Origin: CAZIKB01 sp964539665
GTDB lineage: Bacteria > Zhuqueibacterota > Zhuqueibacteria > Oceanimicrobiales > Oceanimicrobiaceae
Assembly: GCA_964539665.1 (NCBI GenBank)
Contig: CAZIKB010000076.1
Span: 1 to 30,809 of the forward strand
Direction of reading: 5' to 3'
DNA: 30,809 nt
Part shown: positions 16,745 through 25,041 of the stretch, one piece after another
Layout of the letters: each line of letters starts with the position of its first letter
How positions within the stretch are numbered: position 1 is the first letter of the stretch
The notes under the pieces: generated by a model
Databases searched by the model: none
The model's input: only the letters and a program-made list of their open reading frames with translations
What the model was told of the DNA's origin: nothing
Translations under genes and position numbers: made by a program

Positions 16745-19369
16745 ATGTTGATTGAAGGCGTCTTCAAAAAGAAATTGAAGAACGGATTGACTGTTTTAGT
16801 GCGGGAAAATCACTCAGCGCCAGTAGTAGCCATTTTTACATACGTGAAAGCTGGTTATTTTAATGAGCCAGATCGTCTTGTCGGCATTTCGCACTTGATA
16901 GAACATATGTTCTTTAAAGGCACAAACAAGCGAGGTCCTGGACAGATTGCAAACGAGACAAAAGCACTGGGCGGTTATTTAAATGCCAGCACGATTTATG
17001 ACCACACTTTATATTATACAGTGTTACCACGTAAAAACATCTCCTGTGGATTGGACATTCAATCTGATGCGCTAATCAATTCTATTTTTAATCCGGAAGA
17101 GTTAAAAAAAGAAACCGAAGTTGTCATCCAGGAAGCCAAAAGAAAAATAGATTCGCCTTCTGCCGTTGCCGTGGAGAAACTCTTTGAACTGGCATTCCAA
17201 AATCATCGAATGAGGCGCTGGCGAATAGGGACAGAGGCAGGACTAAAAGCGCTAACTCGTGATGATTTCCTGACATTTCATAAGAATGTCTATCGCCCGG
17301 AGAACATCATTCTGGTGGTTGTTGGGGATGTTAACACCCAAAAAGTCTATCAGGAAATTGAAAAAAATTACAAGGATTTTAAAAAAGGCAAGTTGATTAA
17401 AGAAGAGTCACCTTCAGAACCATCACAATCAAAATTAAAACATAAACACTTGACTGGCGATATTCAGCAAAGTTATTTAACCATTGGATTTCATACTCCG
17501 GAAATATTTCATCCGGATTCTTTTGCGCTTGAGATTCTGGCATTTATTCTTGGCCGCGGTCGAAGCTCACGTCTGTTCCAGAAAATAAAAGAAAAAAGAA
17601 ATCTGGTCAACACCATCTCAGCTTCAAATTACACGCAAAAAGATTTGGGGATTTTTTTATTGGAAGCAAATGTTCAACCAGAAAAACTTCGTGATGCAGA
17701 GGCTGCAATATTTAATGAATTCAAAAATGTTCGAAGTGAAGCAGTAACAAAGAATGAATTAATTAAAGCTCGCAACATAATTGAATCTCTATTTTTCTTC
17801 TGTGTGGAATCCGTATCCGGTCAGGCCAGCATGCTTGCCGAATATGAAGCATTAGGCGATTATCGTTTAGTTGAGGAGTATATGCAAAAATTATACGCTG
17901 TGACTGAGGAAGATATTTTAAGAGTCGCGAATAAATATTTTGTTCGAACTAATTGCAGCCTTTTGGAATATTTACCCAGAAATTCCGACATTAAACCATC
18001 CAATGCAAAATCAATAGAATCTTCTTTTAAAAAAAGTTTACCCACTGCTTCTTTACCAGATTTTGCAAAAGTAAAGGAAAATGAACCTACAAAAGAAATA
18101 TTCGCCTTTGTATCCGGCATTGGAGAGGAAAGCGAAGTTACGCGCTGTTTGCTTTCAAATGGAACCACTCTTTTAGTGCAAGAAAACCATCAAACACCTC
18201 TGGTTTCTGTAGGCGTGTTTGCAAAAGGCGGTCGGCATCATGAAATGGCGGGAAATGCCGGAATAAGCGCTTTGACATTACGCACGGCCCTAAAAGGCAC
18301 ACGCAAACGCACCGCAGCCGAGATAGCATACCAGATAGAAAATCTTGGTACTGGAATTCAAATTAGCAACGGCCCGGACTTTATGAGTTTTTCTATGAAT
18401 ATCTTGACAAAATATTTTCATTCCGGATTCGAAATTCTGGCAGATATTATTACCGAGCCCGTCTTTTCAGTAAAAGAGATCAGCAAAGAAAAGGAAAATA
18501 TTTTAGCTCTCATAATGCGTGAAAAAGATGATATGTTTCGACATCCTTTGAAGTTAATGTATTCAGCATTATTTAAAGGACATCCCTATGGTTTTCGAGC
18601 TGATGGCACACCCGATTCTATAGCAAATATAACTAAAGACGATCTGTTGTTATGGCATCGCGGGCATTTTACTCCCGAAAATTTAATTGTGGTTTTAGTT
18701 GGCGATATCCAACAAAATAAAATTATAGATATATTTGAAAATAACCTGGCCCGGAATAAATCTGTTGCAAAACCCCTGGAAGTTGATACAGATTTAAATA
18801 CTCCCCAATACATCAAGGAATGTGTAGAACAAAGAGATAAAGAACAATCAGCCATGGTTTTGGGATTTTCCGGCCCCAGATATAAAGATGCTGAGATGTA
18901 TGCTCTCACCGTACTACAAAATGTAATTTCTGGTTTAGGCGGGCGCTTTTTTGAAGAATTACGAGGGCGTCAAAGCTTAGCATATGCGGTTTCCACTTTT
19001 CTGGTGTCACGTTTATATGGGGGCGCGTTTATTTCTTATATCGCAACCGCGCCAGAGAAAGAGGAGATTGCAATGAAGGGTCTGAAAAACGAATTTGCTA
19101 AGTTGTTGGATGCGCCTGTAACAGAGCAAGAACTAAAGCGAGCCATACAATACACTATTGGTACGCATCAAATTAGTCTGGAGACTTGTCGGGCTCAAAT
19201 GTATCATTATGCTGTAAATGAAATACTTGGCAGGGGTATTGAAGAAGTAGAGATGTTCCCTGAAATGATCGAGAAAGTTACAGCCGAGGATGTATTAAAA
19301 GCAGCACGAAAGTATTTCGATCTGAATCGATATGCGCTGGGGGTGGTTCGGGGAAATGCTAAAATGTAG
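16745..19369 (+). CDS. Two-unit M16 family zinc metallopeptidase
   Basis: 874 residues forming two M16 (insulinase/pitrilysin-like) halves in one chain. The first half (about 1-430) has the inverted zinc motif HLIEH at 50-54, GTNKRGPGQIANE, and the downstream Glu in ETEVVIQEAKRKID, so it is the catalytic half. The second half (about 450-870) has the same fold pattern but reads NAGISALTLRTALKG where the zinc motif should be, so it is the inactive partner that closes the chamber. No signal peptide is visible at the ATG, so it may be cytosolic, unlike many exported homologues. AAAGGTAAG lies upstream of the ATG. The gene ends at a strong hairpin (19376-19416). Confidence 0.92.
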   Translation: MLIEGVFKKKLKNGLTVLVRENHSAPVVAIFTYVKAGYFNEPDRLVGISHLIEHMFFKGTNKRGPGQIANETKALGGYLNASTIYDHTLYYTVLPRKNISCGLDIQSDALINSIFNPEELKKETEVVIQEAKRKIDSPSAVAVEKLFELAFQNHRMRRWRIGTEAGLKALTRDDFLTFHKNVYRPENIILVVVGDVNTQKVYQEIEKNYKDFKKGKLIKEESPSEPSQSKLKHKHLTGDIQQSYLTIGFHTPEIFHPDSFALEILAFILGRGRSSRLFQKIKEKRNLVNTISASNYTQKDLGIFLLEANVQPEKLRDAEAAIFNEFKNVRSEAVTKNELIKARNIIESLFFFCVESVSGQASMLAEYEALGDYRLVEEYMQKLYAVTEEDILRVANKYFVRTNCSLLEYLPRNSDIKPSNAKSIESSFKKSLPTASLPDFAKVKENEPTKEIFAFVSGIGEESEVTRCLLSNGTTLLVQENHQTPLVSVGVFAKGGRHHEMAGNAGISALTLRTALKGTRKRTAAEIAYQIENLGTGIQISNGPDFMSFSMNILTKYFHSGFEILADIITEPVFSVKEISKEKENILALIMREKDDMFRHPLKLMYSALFKGHPYGFRADGTPDSIANITKDDLLLWHRGHFTPENLIVVLVGDIQQNKIIDIFENNLARNKSVAKPLEVDTDLNTPQYIKECVEQRDKEQSAMVLGFSGPRYKDAEMYALTVLQNVISGLGGRFFEELRGRQSLAYAVSTFLVSRLYGGAFISYIATAPEKEEIAMKGLKNEFAKLLDAPVTEQELKRAIQYTIGTHQISLETCRAQMYHYAVNEILGRGIEEVEMFPEMIEKVTAEDVLKAARKYFDLNRYALGVVRGNAKM

Positions 19370-19375
19370 ATTAGA

Positions 19376-19416
19376 AAATCCCCACCTATTTTATACTGCT
19401 AAATAGTTGGGGATTT
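19376..19416. terminator. Bidirectional terminator-like hairpin
   Basis: AAATCCCCACCTATTT (19376-19391) pairs with AAATAGTTGGGGATTT (19401-19416) with a single mismatch and a 9-base loop. It starts seven bases after the M16 stop codon. On the minus strand it is followed by TTTTC, so it also closes any transcript of the 28-codon frame at 19515-19601. Confidence 0.75.
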
Positions 19417-19514
19417 AAAAAGGAAGAGTATACAACTTCATTTTAATACTACAACGATGCGTAAATTTTCGAAGACTCAACTTTTAACCATAAACTCAAT
19501 TGTATTCTTTTTAG

Positions 19515-19601
19515 TTAGAAAAAAATGGGATCAGGACCTGGTCCATCTCTCGGATCACCGTTCTCGCCTTCAAAGTAAAACATGATTATTGTGGATAACA
19601 T
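19515..19601 (-). CDS. Candidate 28-residue small protein behind the CHAT protease
   Basis: A complete frame of 28 codons plus TAA that starts with ATG at 19601, preceded by the near-perfect ribosome binding site AAAAGGAGGT (19606-19615) and a 4-base spacer. It is too short for usual gene callers. The N-terminal third is hydrophobic (STIIMFYF). The second half is polar, Gly/Pro/Asp-rich and ends GDPRDGPGPDPIFF, an unusual composition for chance reading. It lies about 260 bases 3' of the CHAT gene on the same strand, separated by an inserted repeat element, and a terminator hairpin follows it. I recognise no family. Possible roles are a protease substrate, signal peptide-like product or toxin, all inference. 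The ribosome binding site closely resembles that of the 68-residue gene at 24835. Confidence 0.55.
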   Translation of the reverse strand: MLSTIIMFYFEGENGDPRDGPGPDPIFF

Positions 19602-19605
19602 AGCG

Positions 19606-19615
19606 ACCTCCTTTT
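19606..19615 (-). promoter_or_regulatory. Near-consensus ribosome binding site of the 28-codon frame
   Basis: Minus strand AAAAGGAGGT followed by CGCT and ATG at 19601. It shares the pattern AGGAGGT-Y-GCT-ATG with the 68-residue gene start at 24835. Few other genes in the window have a site this strong, and this is the main argument that the tiny frame is translated. Confidence 0.7.
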
Positions 19616-19628
19616 ATAAGTGTCCGTA

Positions 19629-19812
19629 GGCTTCTGCAAAATGCTCTTTTTATGTCATTCTGAGGAATCCTTCGACCTTGCTCAGGATAAACTTCATGAC
19701 GAAGAATCTGTGACCATGAAAATATTGAATTTACACAATGTTAGTGGCCTCAGATTCTTCGTTCCCAAAAGGTCGCTAAGAATGACATTTATGTATATTT
19801 TGCAGAAGTCTA
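19629..19812. mobile_element. MITE-like palindromic element flanked by 11-base direct repeats
   Basis: The ends are inverted: GGCTTCTGCAAAAT (19629-19642) and ATTTTGCAGAAGTC (19797-19810), with one mismatch. Inner arms (ATGTCATTCTGAG near 19652 and CTAAGAATGACAT near 19776) are also inverted. The element is bracketed by the identical 11-base sequence AAGTGTCCGTA at 19618-19628 and 19813-19823, as expected of a target-site duplication. It has no transposase and would need one in trans. A diverged copy lies at 45-197. It sits just upstream of the ribosome binding site of the 28-codon frame. Confidence 0.75.
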
Positions 19813-19863
19813 AAGTGTCCGTATTATCAAAAATTAACTATAGATTACACAGCGAACTTTTTA

Positions 19864-22800
19864 TTAATTATAAGAACCTGTTAATTTAACAGATGCCCAA
19901 AAAAAAGGATGGGATCGGTTATTGTACATCGGATTATCATTCATTCGTTTAATCATTTTCAGTTGCGCTTGACGTAGTGCTTCAGCCTTGCTGAATTTCC
20001 CGGACAGCCATAATTTAAAAAAAGCAATCGTTAGAACTTTGGCGCTTTTATCCTCAATTTTCCAAAGATTGGCTATAACGCAGCTTGCGCCTGCTATCAT
20101 AAAAGCTCTTTGCATTCCGACAATCCCTTCCCCTTTATATAGTTTCCCGGATGCGCTTTCACATGATGATAGATATACTAATTCTGTTACATTTAGATTT
20201 AATTGCTGAATTTCCTGTACATTTAATAAACCGTCGTTTTCTGAAGATTCTGTATAGGTAGAATCCTTACCTAAAAACAGTGCTGAGTAATAAGGCTTCT
20301 TTTCATCAATTTTGCTGTGATTTGAAAATAAAAGAATATTCACGTCAGTCTGCAATTTATTTCTTAGAGCCAGCTCACTTGCATCCAATCCTACGAGATA
20401 ATCAGAATTTGAATTAAGAGATGCAACTTCTATTGCCTCTTGAATGGCGTGTTCTAAATCAAGATTTGAGGCTACCGATAACAGATGTTTATCATATAAT
20501 TCGATATCCTTTTTAAGTTTCATTTTTTGCAAACTCTGCTCTAATATTGTGGCGCTCGGAATATAGGCAATTGCAAATTCTGTGATTAAATATTCATCTT
20601 TTGAATTGATTAGTGTTGTAAAAGGAAGATAGTGTAAGGTTTCATCCGGAATGAAATAGACCAAATCAGCATTCGACAAATATTTTTCAACAGGTAAAAT
20701 CAAATATTCATATAATTGTTTCCCCAGTTCTCGTGTGCGGGCATAGGAATAATTGATTGAAGAATCTGGTTTTAAATTTTCAAGATTGGTACATTCACGA
20801 AATTCGGCAATCCATTTATCAAGTGTTGCTCTGTTAATATTAACTTTTACAGCTTCAAAAGCTTCGTGACCAATAACCCAGATTACCAGACTGCTGTCCG
20901 TTATTTCGTATTCTATAGTGACTGTTTTAGTGTCTAAATTGGCCTGCAAATCGGAAAGGAATCGCGGATTATATGCATTTGTATTGGGTAGATTCATCCC
21001 CGTACTGGACTTCAACGTGACCTGAGTGGGCAAGTCATCAGGGTGGTCTTGCAGGAGGATATTAAAAACCTGCGCACGTTCCTGTTCGGCATAAAATAGA
21101 GCCTTTTTTTTATCGTTCATATTATACTGAAGAAGTACCATATTTTCAAAAACGGGTTGAATCTTTTGCGAAAAATTGGTGCGCTGTTCGTTGTTAATAA
21201 GCCTGGTGGCTACGTTTTTCACAAATGAAATAGATTTCCGATAATAACTTTCAGCTTTCTGAATTTGATTTAAATCTTTATAAATATTGGCCAAATTAAA
21301 ATAAGTGTTCCATTCGTGAACCATTTGAGGAAATTGAGTTTCAATATTTATGGCTTCTTCCAGAATTTCTAAACCAGCCTCAAAATTTCTTAATCGTAGA
21401 TGGACTTCGCCTAATAAATTCAAGGATTCAACCTGTCCTGCACGTACTTCAATCTCTTCAAATAATTTCAACCCTTGATTAAAAGAATGTAATGCATTCT
21501 CTAAATCGCCAATTTGTAATTGGAGTTGTCCAAGATGTAAATAGTTGTTGGCATTCAACATTCCAAAATCATATTTCGAAAGTTGCTTTACAGCATCTGC
21601 TGCGCTTTCCTTCGCTTCATTTAATTGGTTATTCATTACATAAACTTCGGTGAGAAACATCAATGTTTGAGCAATTGTATGCGGGACTTGTTCATCCTCT
21701 AATATTTTCAAAGTATTGAGTAGATATTCTACCGCTTTATTGTAGTCACCCAAATCATTATATAATACACCCAGATTCATTAGAGCGATAGCTTCATTAT
21801 GCTTATCTTTCACACTTCGAGCAATCTCTAAACCCTCCTTATAAGATTTTTCAGCCTCGGAGTACAATCCCATTTCCCACTGAACCAAGCCAATCCCGAG
21901 CAGATAGTACATTCGCGCAGAAGATTCACCTGATTGTTTTTCAAACTCAAAGCTTTTATTGTAAAATTCTAATGCTTTATCAAATCTACCCAATCTTCTG
22001 TTTACAATGCCCATTCGCTCATACAATCTTACGATCATAGCATCATAACTGAATTTCATATACATTTGAAGTGCCAACTCGAATTCAGTTAGCGCCTCCC
22101 CAAAATGGCCTTTATCAATCAAAGCATTGCCACTATAATAATGTACACGGGCACAATTAAGCGAATGCTCGAAATTACTTGATTCTTCTATTAGATACTT
22201 ACCAAAGGCTATGGCTGTACTGGTTAATCCAAAACTTTCGTAAAGAACATATTGTAGTCTTGCCAGCGCTTCCAGCTCTCTTTTGTCATCACCTATTTTC
22301 TTAGCTTTTTTTAGACAAGTACCAATATAATTGAGAGCGCCTTTGGGATTACTGATGAGCAAATTATACATTTTTGAATAAATAAGCTCAAGCTCCAATT
22401 TGGTTTTCAACTGTTGTGGTTCTAAATCAAGATAAAATTCAATCTGTGATTGGTAATAATTTATGTTCAAATACCTGTCGAACTGTTTCGATATCCAGAT
22501 GACGGATTCGATATTTTTTTCTTCAGGAAGTTTTTTATTAGAAAAATGGTGTTTCAGATAAACATCCTGATTTAGAATATTAAAAAACAATCTATTTAAA
22601 CTTATACGATTATTAATAAAAAACAATGAATCTTCTTGAACAGAATCTGCCTTGTTTAGCACTAAAATTTTTTTAACTAATGAAGAATCCCGTTTTGTAA
22701 GAAAGGGATTTTCTGCTATACTGCTGTCAATCTTTGCTGCTTCAATTTTTGAAAGCTGATATTTTTCAATAAATTGGAACAGGTTTGTTAATTGAGTACT

Positions 22801-22941
22801 AATTTCATTATCAGAGGCATTCTCAGAAGATACAGTTGACTCAATGGTTCCGAGAGATACGGGTGTTTTTAACCTGTATATAGTATAAACTAAAGCAGTT
22901 ACAACTACTACAAATAATAAAAACAGAATTTTTTTTGTCAT
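19864..22941 (-). CDS. Membrane-anchored TPR-CHAT domain cysteine protease
   Basis: 1025 residues. An N-terminal hydrophobic segment (about 5-22, ILFLLFVVVVTALVYTIY) without a clear cleavage site suggests a membrane anchor. Residues about 190-640 are tandem TPR repeats, for example AIALMNLGVLYNDLGDYNKAVEY. The C-terminus (about 672-1023) is a CHAT (caspase/separase-like) domain: DETLHYLPF near 766, H875 in FSNHSK, C927 in LVYLSSCESASG, GEGIVGMQRAFMIAGA, NLWKIED and HPFFWA. The His-Cys dyad is intact, although the His motif reads NHS where most CHAT proteins have HG. CHAT proteases are activated through their sensor repeats and cut specific partners. It is downstream of a soluble TPR protein (133-base gap) homologous to its own TPR region. 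Confidence 0.92.
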   Translation of the reverse strand: MTKKILFLLFVVVVTALVYTIYRLKTPVSLGTIESTVSSENASDNEISTQLTNLFQFIEKYQLSKIEAAKIDSSIAENPFLTKRDSSLVKKILVLNKADSVQEDSLFFINNRISLNRLFFNILNQDVYLKHHFSNKKLPEEKNIESVIWISKQFDRYLNINYYQSQIEFYLDLEPQQLKTKLELELIYSKMYNLLISNPKGALNYIGTCLKKAKKIGDDKRELEALARLQYVLYESFGLTSTAIAFGKYLIEESSNFEHSLNCARVHYYSGNALIDKGHFGEALTEFELALQMYMKFSYDAMIVRLYERMGIVNRRLGRFDKALEFYNKSFEFEKQSGESSARMYYLLGIGLVQWEMGLYSEAEKSYKEGLEIARSVKDKHNEAIALMNLGVLYNDLGDYNKAVEYLLNTLKILEDEQVPHTIAQTLMFLTEVYVMNNQLNEAKESAADAVKQLSKYDFGMLNANNYLHLGQLQLQIGDLENALHSFNQGLKLFEEIEVRAGQVESLNLLGEVHLRLRNFEAGLEILEEAINIETQFPQMVHEWNTYFNLANIYKDLNQIQKAESYYRKSISFVKNVATRLINNEQRTNFSQKIQPVFENMVLLQYNMNDKKKALFYAEQERAQVFNILLQDHPDDLPTQVTLKSSTGMNLPNTNAYNPRFLSDLQANLDTKTVTIEYEITDSSLVIWVIGHEAFEAVKVNINRATLDKWIAEFRECTNLENLKPDSSINYSYARTRELGKQLYEYLILPVEKYLSNADLVYFIPDETLHYLPFTTLINSKDEYLITEFAIAYIPSATILEQSLQKMKLKKDIELYDKHLLSVASNLDLEHAIQEAIEVASLNSNSDYLVGLDASELALRNKLQTDVNILLFSNHSKIDEKKPYYSALFLGKDSTYTESSENDGLLNVQEIQQLNLNVTELVYLSSCESASGKLYKGEGIVGMQRAFMIAGASCVIANLWKIEDKSAKVLTIAFFKLWLSGKFSKAEALRQAQLKMIKRMNDNPMYNNRSHPFFWASVKLTGSYN

Positions 22942-23074
22942 TTGTACAAAAGAAGTGAGTTTTGTGAAGTAGAATTAACCTTTAATAAAGCAATATCATT
23001 AAAGAATTGCAAGGATTTTTTTAAATTCCATACAATATTGTGTTGTCCAACTTTTGCACAAATGCAATTATAAA

Positions 23075-24295
23075 TTAGATGTGGCTTTTATCCTTTTTAA
23101 TCCTTTCTGAAGTTTCATCCAGTTTGAGTTCATTTACATTAATTTTATAGGCTAATTTATGAAAACGTTTTGCGTCTGGATTAGTATCATCAAATCTGGT
23201 ACGGTAAAGAGAGCCTAAACACGAAAGAGCGATAGCTTTGTTAGCAGTGTAGTTAACCTGGTTTGCAATTTCAAGTGCTTGCTTATATTTAATTTCTGCT
23301 TTATTACATTTCCTTTCTTTTTCTGCACCTGATTGTTTTCTGGCCAAATCAAGTTGAATGTTCCCCATGCCGATTAAACATCTTACCCTGTTTTTAAGAA
23401 CCAAAATTGGTTTTATATCCTCGGTTTCACCAATTCTTAAAGATTCCTCGTAATAATGCTCGGCAAGATTCAGTATTTGTAATCTTCGATATACCAGGGC
23501 CAGCCTTTCAGATAAAACCATAATTGCATAATGAGATTTTGTTTTATGCGCTAACTCAAAGGCCAGCTCAAATTCTTCTTTGGCAGAAATGGGATTTTTA
23601 AAATCAATCCAAATATTGCCATTATGAAAATGAGTCCAGCCCTGAATCGTATCATAATTATTAACCTTGAAAACTAAATACTTACCTAAGCTCATGGCTA
23701 CGTTTGGGTAATTTTCAATTTCATATAAAACATAATGGCATTTTGAAAGAAAATCGAACTTCCGTTTCTCGTCATTTAATTGTTCTGCCAGCGAAAGTCC
23801 CGATCCGATTAAGCTAATGCCTTCATTTTTATTATTTTCGAGAGTTCTATTGACTAATTCATAGCAATTGTCTGTTTTCAGCTTCATTTTCAAATTATCA
23901 CCTTCAAGTGATCTGGCAAATTCATAGTGAGCGTTAATGAATGTATTATCCAAGCTGTTAGAAATAATATTAGCATCCGAGAAATAGGAGTTTGCTTCGT
24001 TGGTTTGCATCTTAAATTTCAAATACACTGCTCTATTAATAAGTTCATAAAAAGATTCTTCCAACTCACAAATCGTATTAGTTTCTATTTTATGGTATTT
24101 TGGCAATTCAGTATCAATATGTAGATAATATTTTGACAAAAAGTACTCTTCTATATCGGAATCACTTGGTACCTTGCCTTTGTTTTCTTGAAAATAGTTT
24201 TGCACGATTGATGCTGCTTCAGCTTTTTTCTCTTCATAAGCATGTGATTCACCCAATTCGGATTCTAATGCTTTTAATTTTTTAATGGTATTCAT
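23075..24295 (-). CDS. Soluble TPR protein paralogous to the CHAT protease sensor region
   Basis: 406 residues from ATG 24295, chosen because AAGGAGG lies 8 bases upstream (24304-24310) while the longer frame from 24316 overlaps that site. No signal peptide or membrane segment. The N-terminal 80 residues are charged and helical. Residues about 110-370 are TPR-like and align collinearly with CHAT-protease residues about 153-415: YVLYE 188 vs 231, GKYL 204 vs 247, EFELA 241 vs 286 and RRL 270 vs 315, with an offset of only 43-45. It has no CHAT domain. It precedes the CHAT gene on the same strand. It may regulate or bind the protease, or compete for its ligand, by inference from this paralogy. 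Confidence 0.85.
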   Translation of the reverse strand: MNTIKKLKALESELGESHAYEEKKAEAASIVQNYFQENKGKVPSDSDIEEYFLSKYYLHIDTELPKYHKIETNTICELEESFYELINRAVYLKFKMQTNEANSYFSDANIISNSLDNTFINAHYEFARSLEGDNLKMKLKTDNCYELVNRTLENNKNEGISLIGSGLSLAEQLNDEKRKFDFLSKCHYVLYEIENYPNVAMSLGKYLVFKVNNYDTIQGWTHFHNGNIWIDFKNPISAKEEFELAFELAHKTKSHYAIMVLSERLALVYRRLQILNLAEHYYEESLRIGETEDIKPILVLKNRVRCLIGMGNIQLDLARKQSGAEKERKCNKAEIKYKQALEIANQVNYTANKAIALSCLGSLYRTRFDDTNPDAKRFHKLAYKINVNELKLDETSERIKKDKSHI

Positions 24296-24303
24296 TTTTG
24301 TTT

Positions 24304-24310
24304 CCTCCTT
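24304..24310 (-). promoter_or_regulatory. Ribosome binding site fixing the TPR gene start
   Basis: Minus-strand AAGGAGG, 8 bases before ATG 24295. It lies inside the upstream in-frame extension, ruling that start out. Confidence 0.8.
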
Positions 24311-24607
24311 AATCATTACTTGAAGACTCTCGGCAAAAAATAAGCTATTGTTTATTAATCAATAGGATTAAGCTTAGCAAATTTACACCTCTATCTACTC
24401 CAACCTGCAACTCAATAATTACCATTAAGTTACCACGCAAACCAGGACCTTTGCAATACAATAGATTTTAGCCGTGAGATTTATTACTTATAATCCCCAT
24501 TCTATTTATAGATGACAACAAAAAACTACTATGACTCTCAAAAAAAATATTTTTCTTAAACTTATATTGACTATTTTCCTTAGATCGTGAATGATGTGAA
24601 TCAAAAC

Positions 24608-24623
24608 GAACAAGGACTTGTTC
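24608..24623. promoter_or_regulatory. Palindrome, candidate regulator-binding site
   Basis: GAACAAG and CTTGTTC are perfect inverted arms separated by GA. It lies about 145 bases upstream of the -24 element of the sigma-54-like promoter, within the normal range for activator sites. Confidence 0.4.
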
Positions 24624-24696
24624 ATTTTTGTACAGTTTTGGCTTAGAATTCTATGACGTCACGAAATCGTAAAATACAAATTTAGCTTATAGGTAA

Positions 24697-24722
24697 TTGG
24701 AAATATAATATTTATATTCCAA
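24697..24722. promoter_or_regulatory. Palindrome close to the sigma-54-like promoter
   Basis: TTGGAA (24697-24702) and TTCCAA (24717-24722) flank an AT-rich centre. It lies about 32 bases before the -24 GG, and could bind an activator or a bending protein. Confidence 0.35.
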
Positions 24723-24753
24723 TAAATATTAGAACATCTTACTAAAAGCTATC

Positions 24754-24769
24754 TGGTATGTTTTTTGCA
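24754..24769 (+). promoter_or_regulatory. Sigma-54-like -24/-12 promoter of the 68-residue gene
   Basis: TGGTATGTTTTTTGCA has GG at 24755-24756 and GC at 24767-24768 with the required 10-base spacing, plus the TGG, G and TTGCA of the consensus. Transcription would start near 24780, giving a leader of about 55 bases. Confidence 0.55.
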
Positions 24770-24834
24770 TAACAAATAAAGAAACAGCGCTCACAATGTA
24801 ATTATTATGCTCCTATTTAAATTAGGAGGTTGCT

Positions 24835-25041
24835 ATGGAACAGAAAAATTTTAAGCAGTCAGACTATATGTCATTGCAATTAATGGAAATCGAAAGCTTT
24901 CGAGTATCATTATCTCAACAAAGCAAAGAGCATATTTCATTTTATGAAGCTGTTATGTTGTGGGTAGCACAAGGTTATGCCGAGGAATTCCAAGCCGGAT
25001 ATCCACTTAAAAGAGAAATAATCGAACCTGCTATCGCGTAA
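24835..25041 (+). CDS. 68-residue small protein of unknown function
   Basis: A short, self-contained transcription unit: sigma-54-like promoter, ribosome binding site AGGAGGT (24824-24830) 4 bases before the ATG, 68 codons, then a strong terminator (25082-25113). The protein is soluble. Its centre is a likely amphipathic helix, FYEAVMLWVAQGYAEEFQAG, flanked by polar segments. It has no signal peptide, Cys, or known motif, and I recognise no family. It is divergent from the TPR/CHAT pair. It could be a partner or substrate of that system, or an unrelated stress protein. The expression signals make a real gene likely, while any function is open. Confidence 0.8.
   Translation: MEQKNFKQSDYMSLQLMEIESFRVSLSQQSKEHISFYEAVMLWVAQGYAEEFQAGYPLKREIIEPAIA

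Larger units (their letters stand above)
24317..24834. other. Divergent regulatory region between the TPR gene and the 68-residue gene
   Basis: 518 AT-rich bases with no supportable gene. It contains three palindromes: GAACAAG-GA-CTTGTTC (24608-24623), TGACGTCA (24654-24661) and TTGGAA-N14-TTCCAA (24697-24722). These are followed by the sigma-54-like promoter at 24754-24769. I found no good minus-strand promoter for the TPR gene. Confidence 0.65.

Noticed and set aside
19620..19889. 89-codon plus-strand frame over the MITE-like element
   Set aside because: Its peptide (CHSEESFDLAQDK...LRMTF) is simply the translation of the palindromic repeat, it has no ribosome binding site, and it overlaps the end of the CHAT gene.
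24380..24400. Minus-strand sigma-54-like AGGTGTAAATTTGC before the TPR gene
   Set aside because: The GG-GC spacing is 9 bases, not 10, and sigma-54 promoters tolerate spacing changes poorly.
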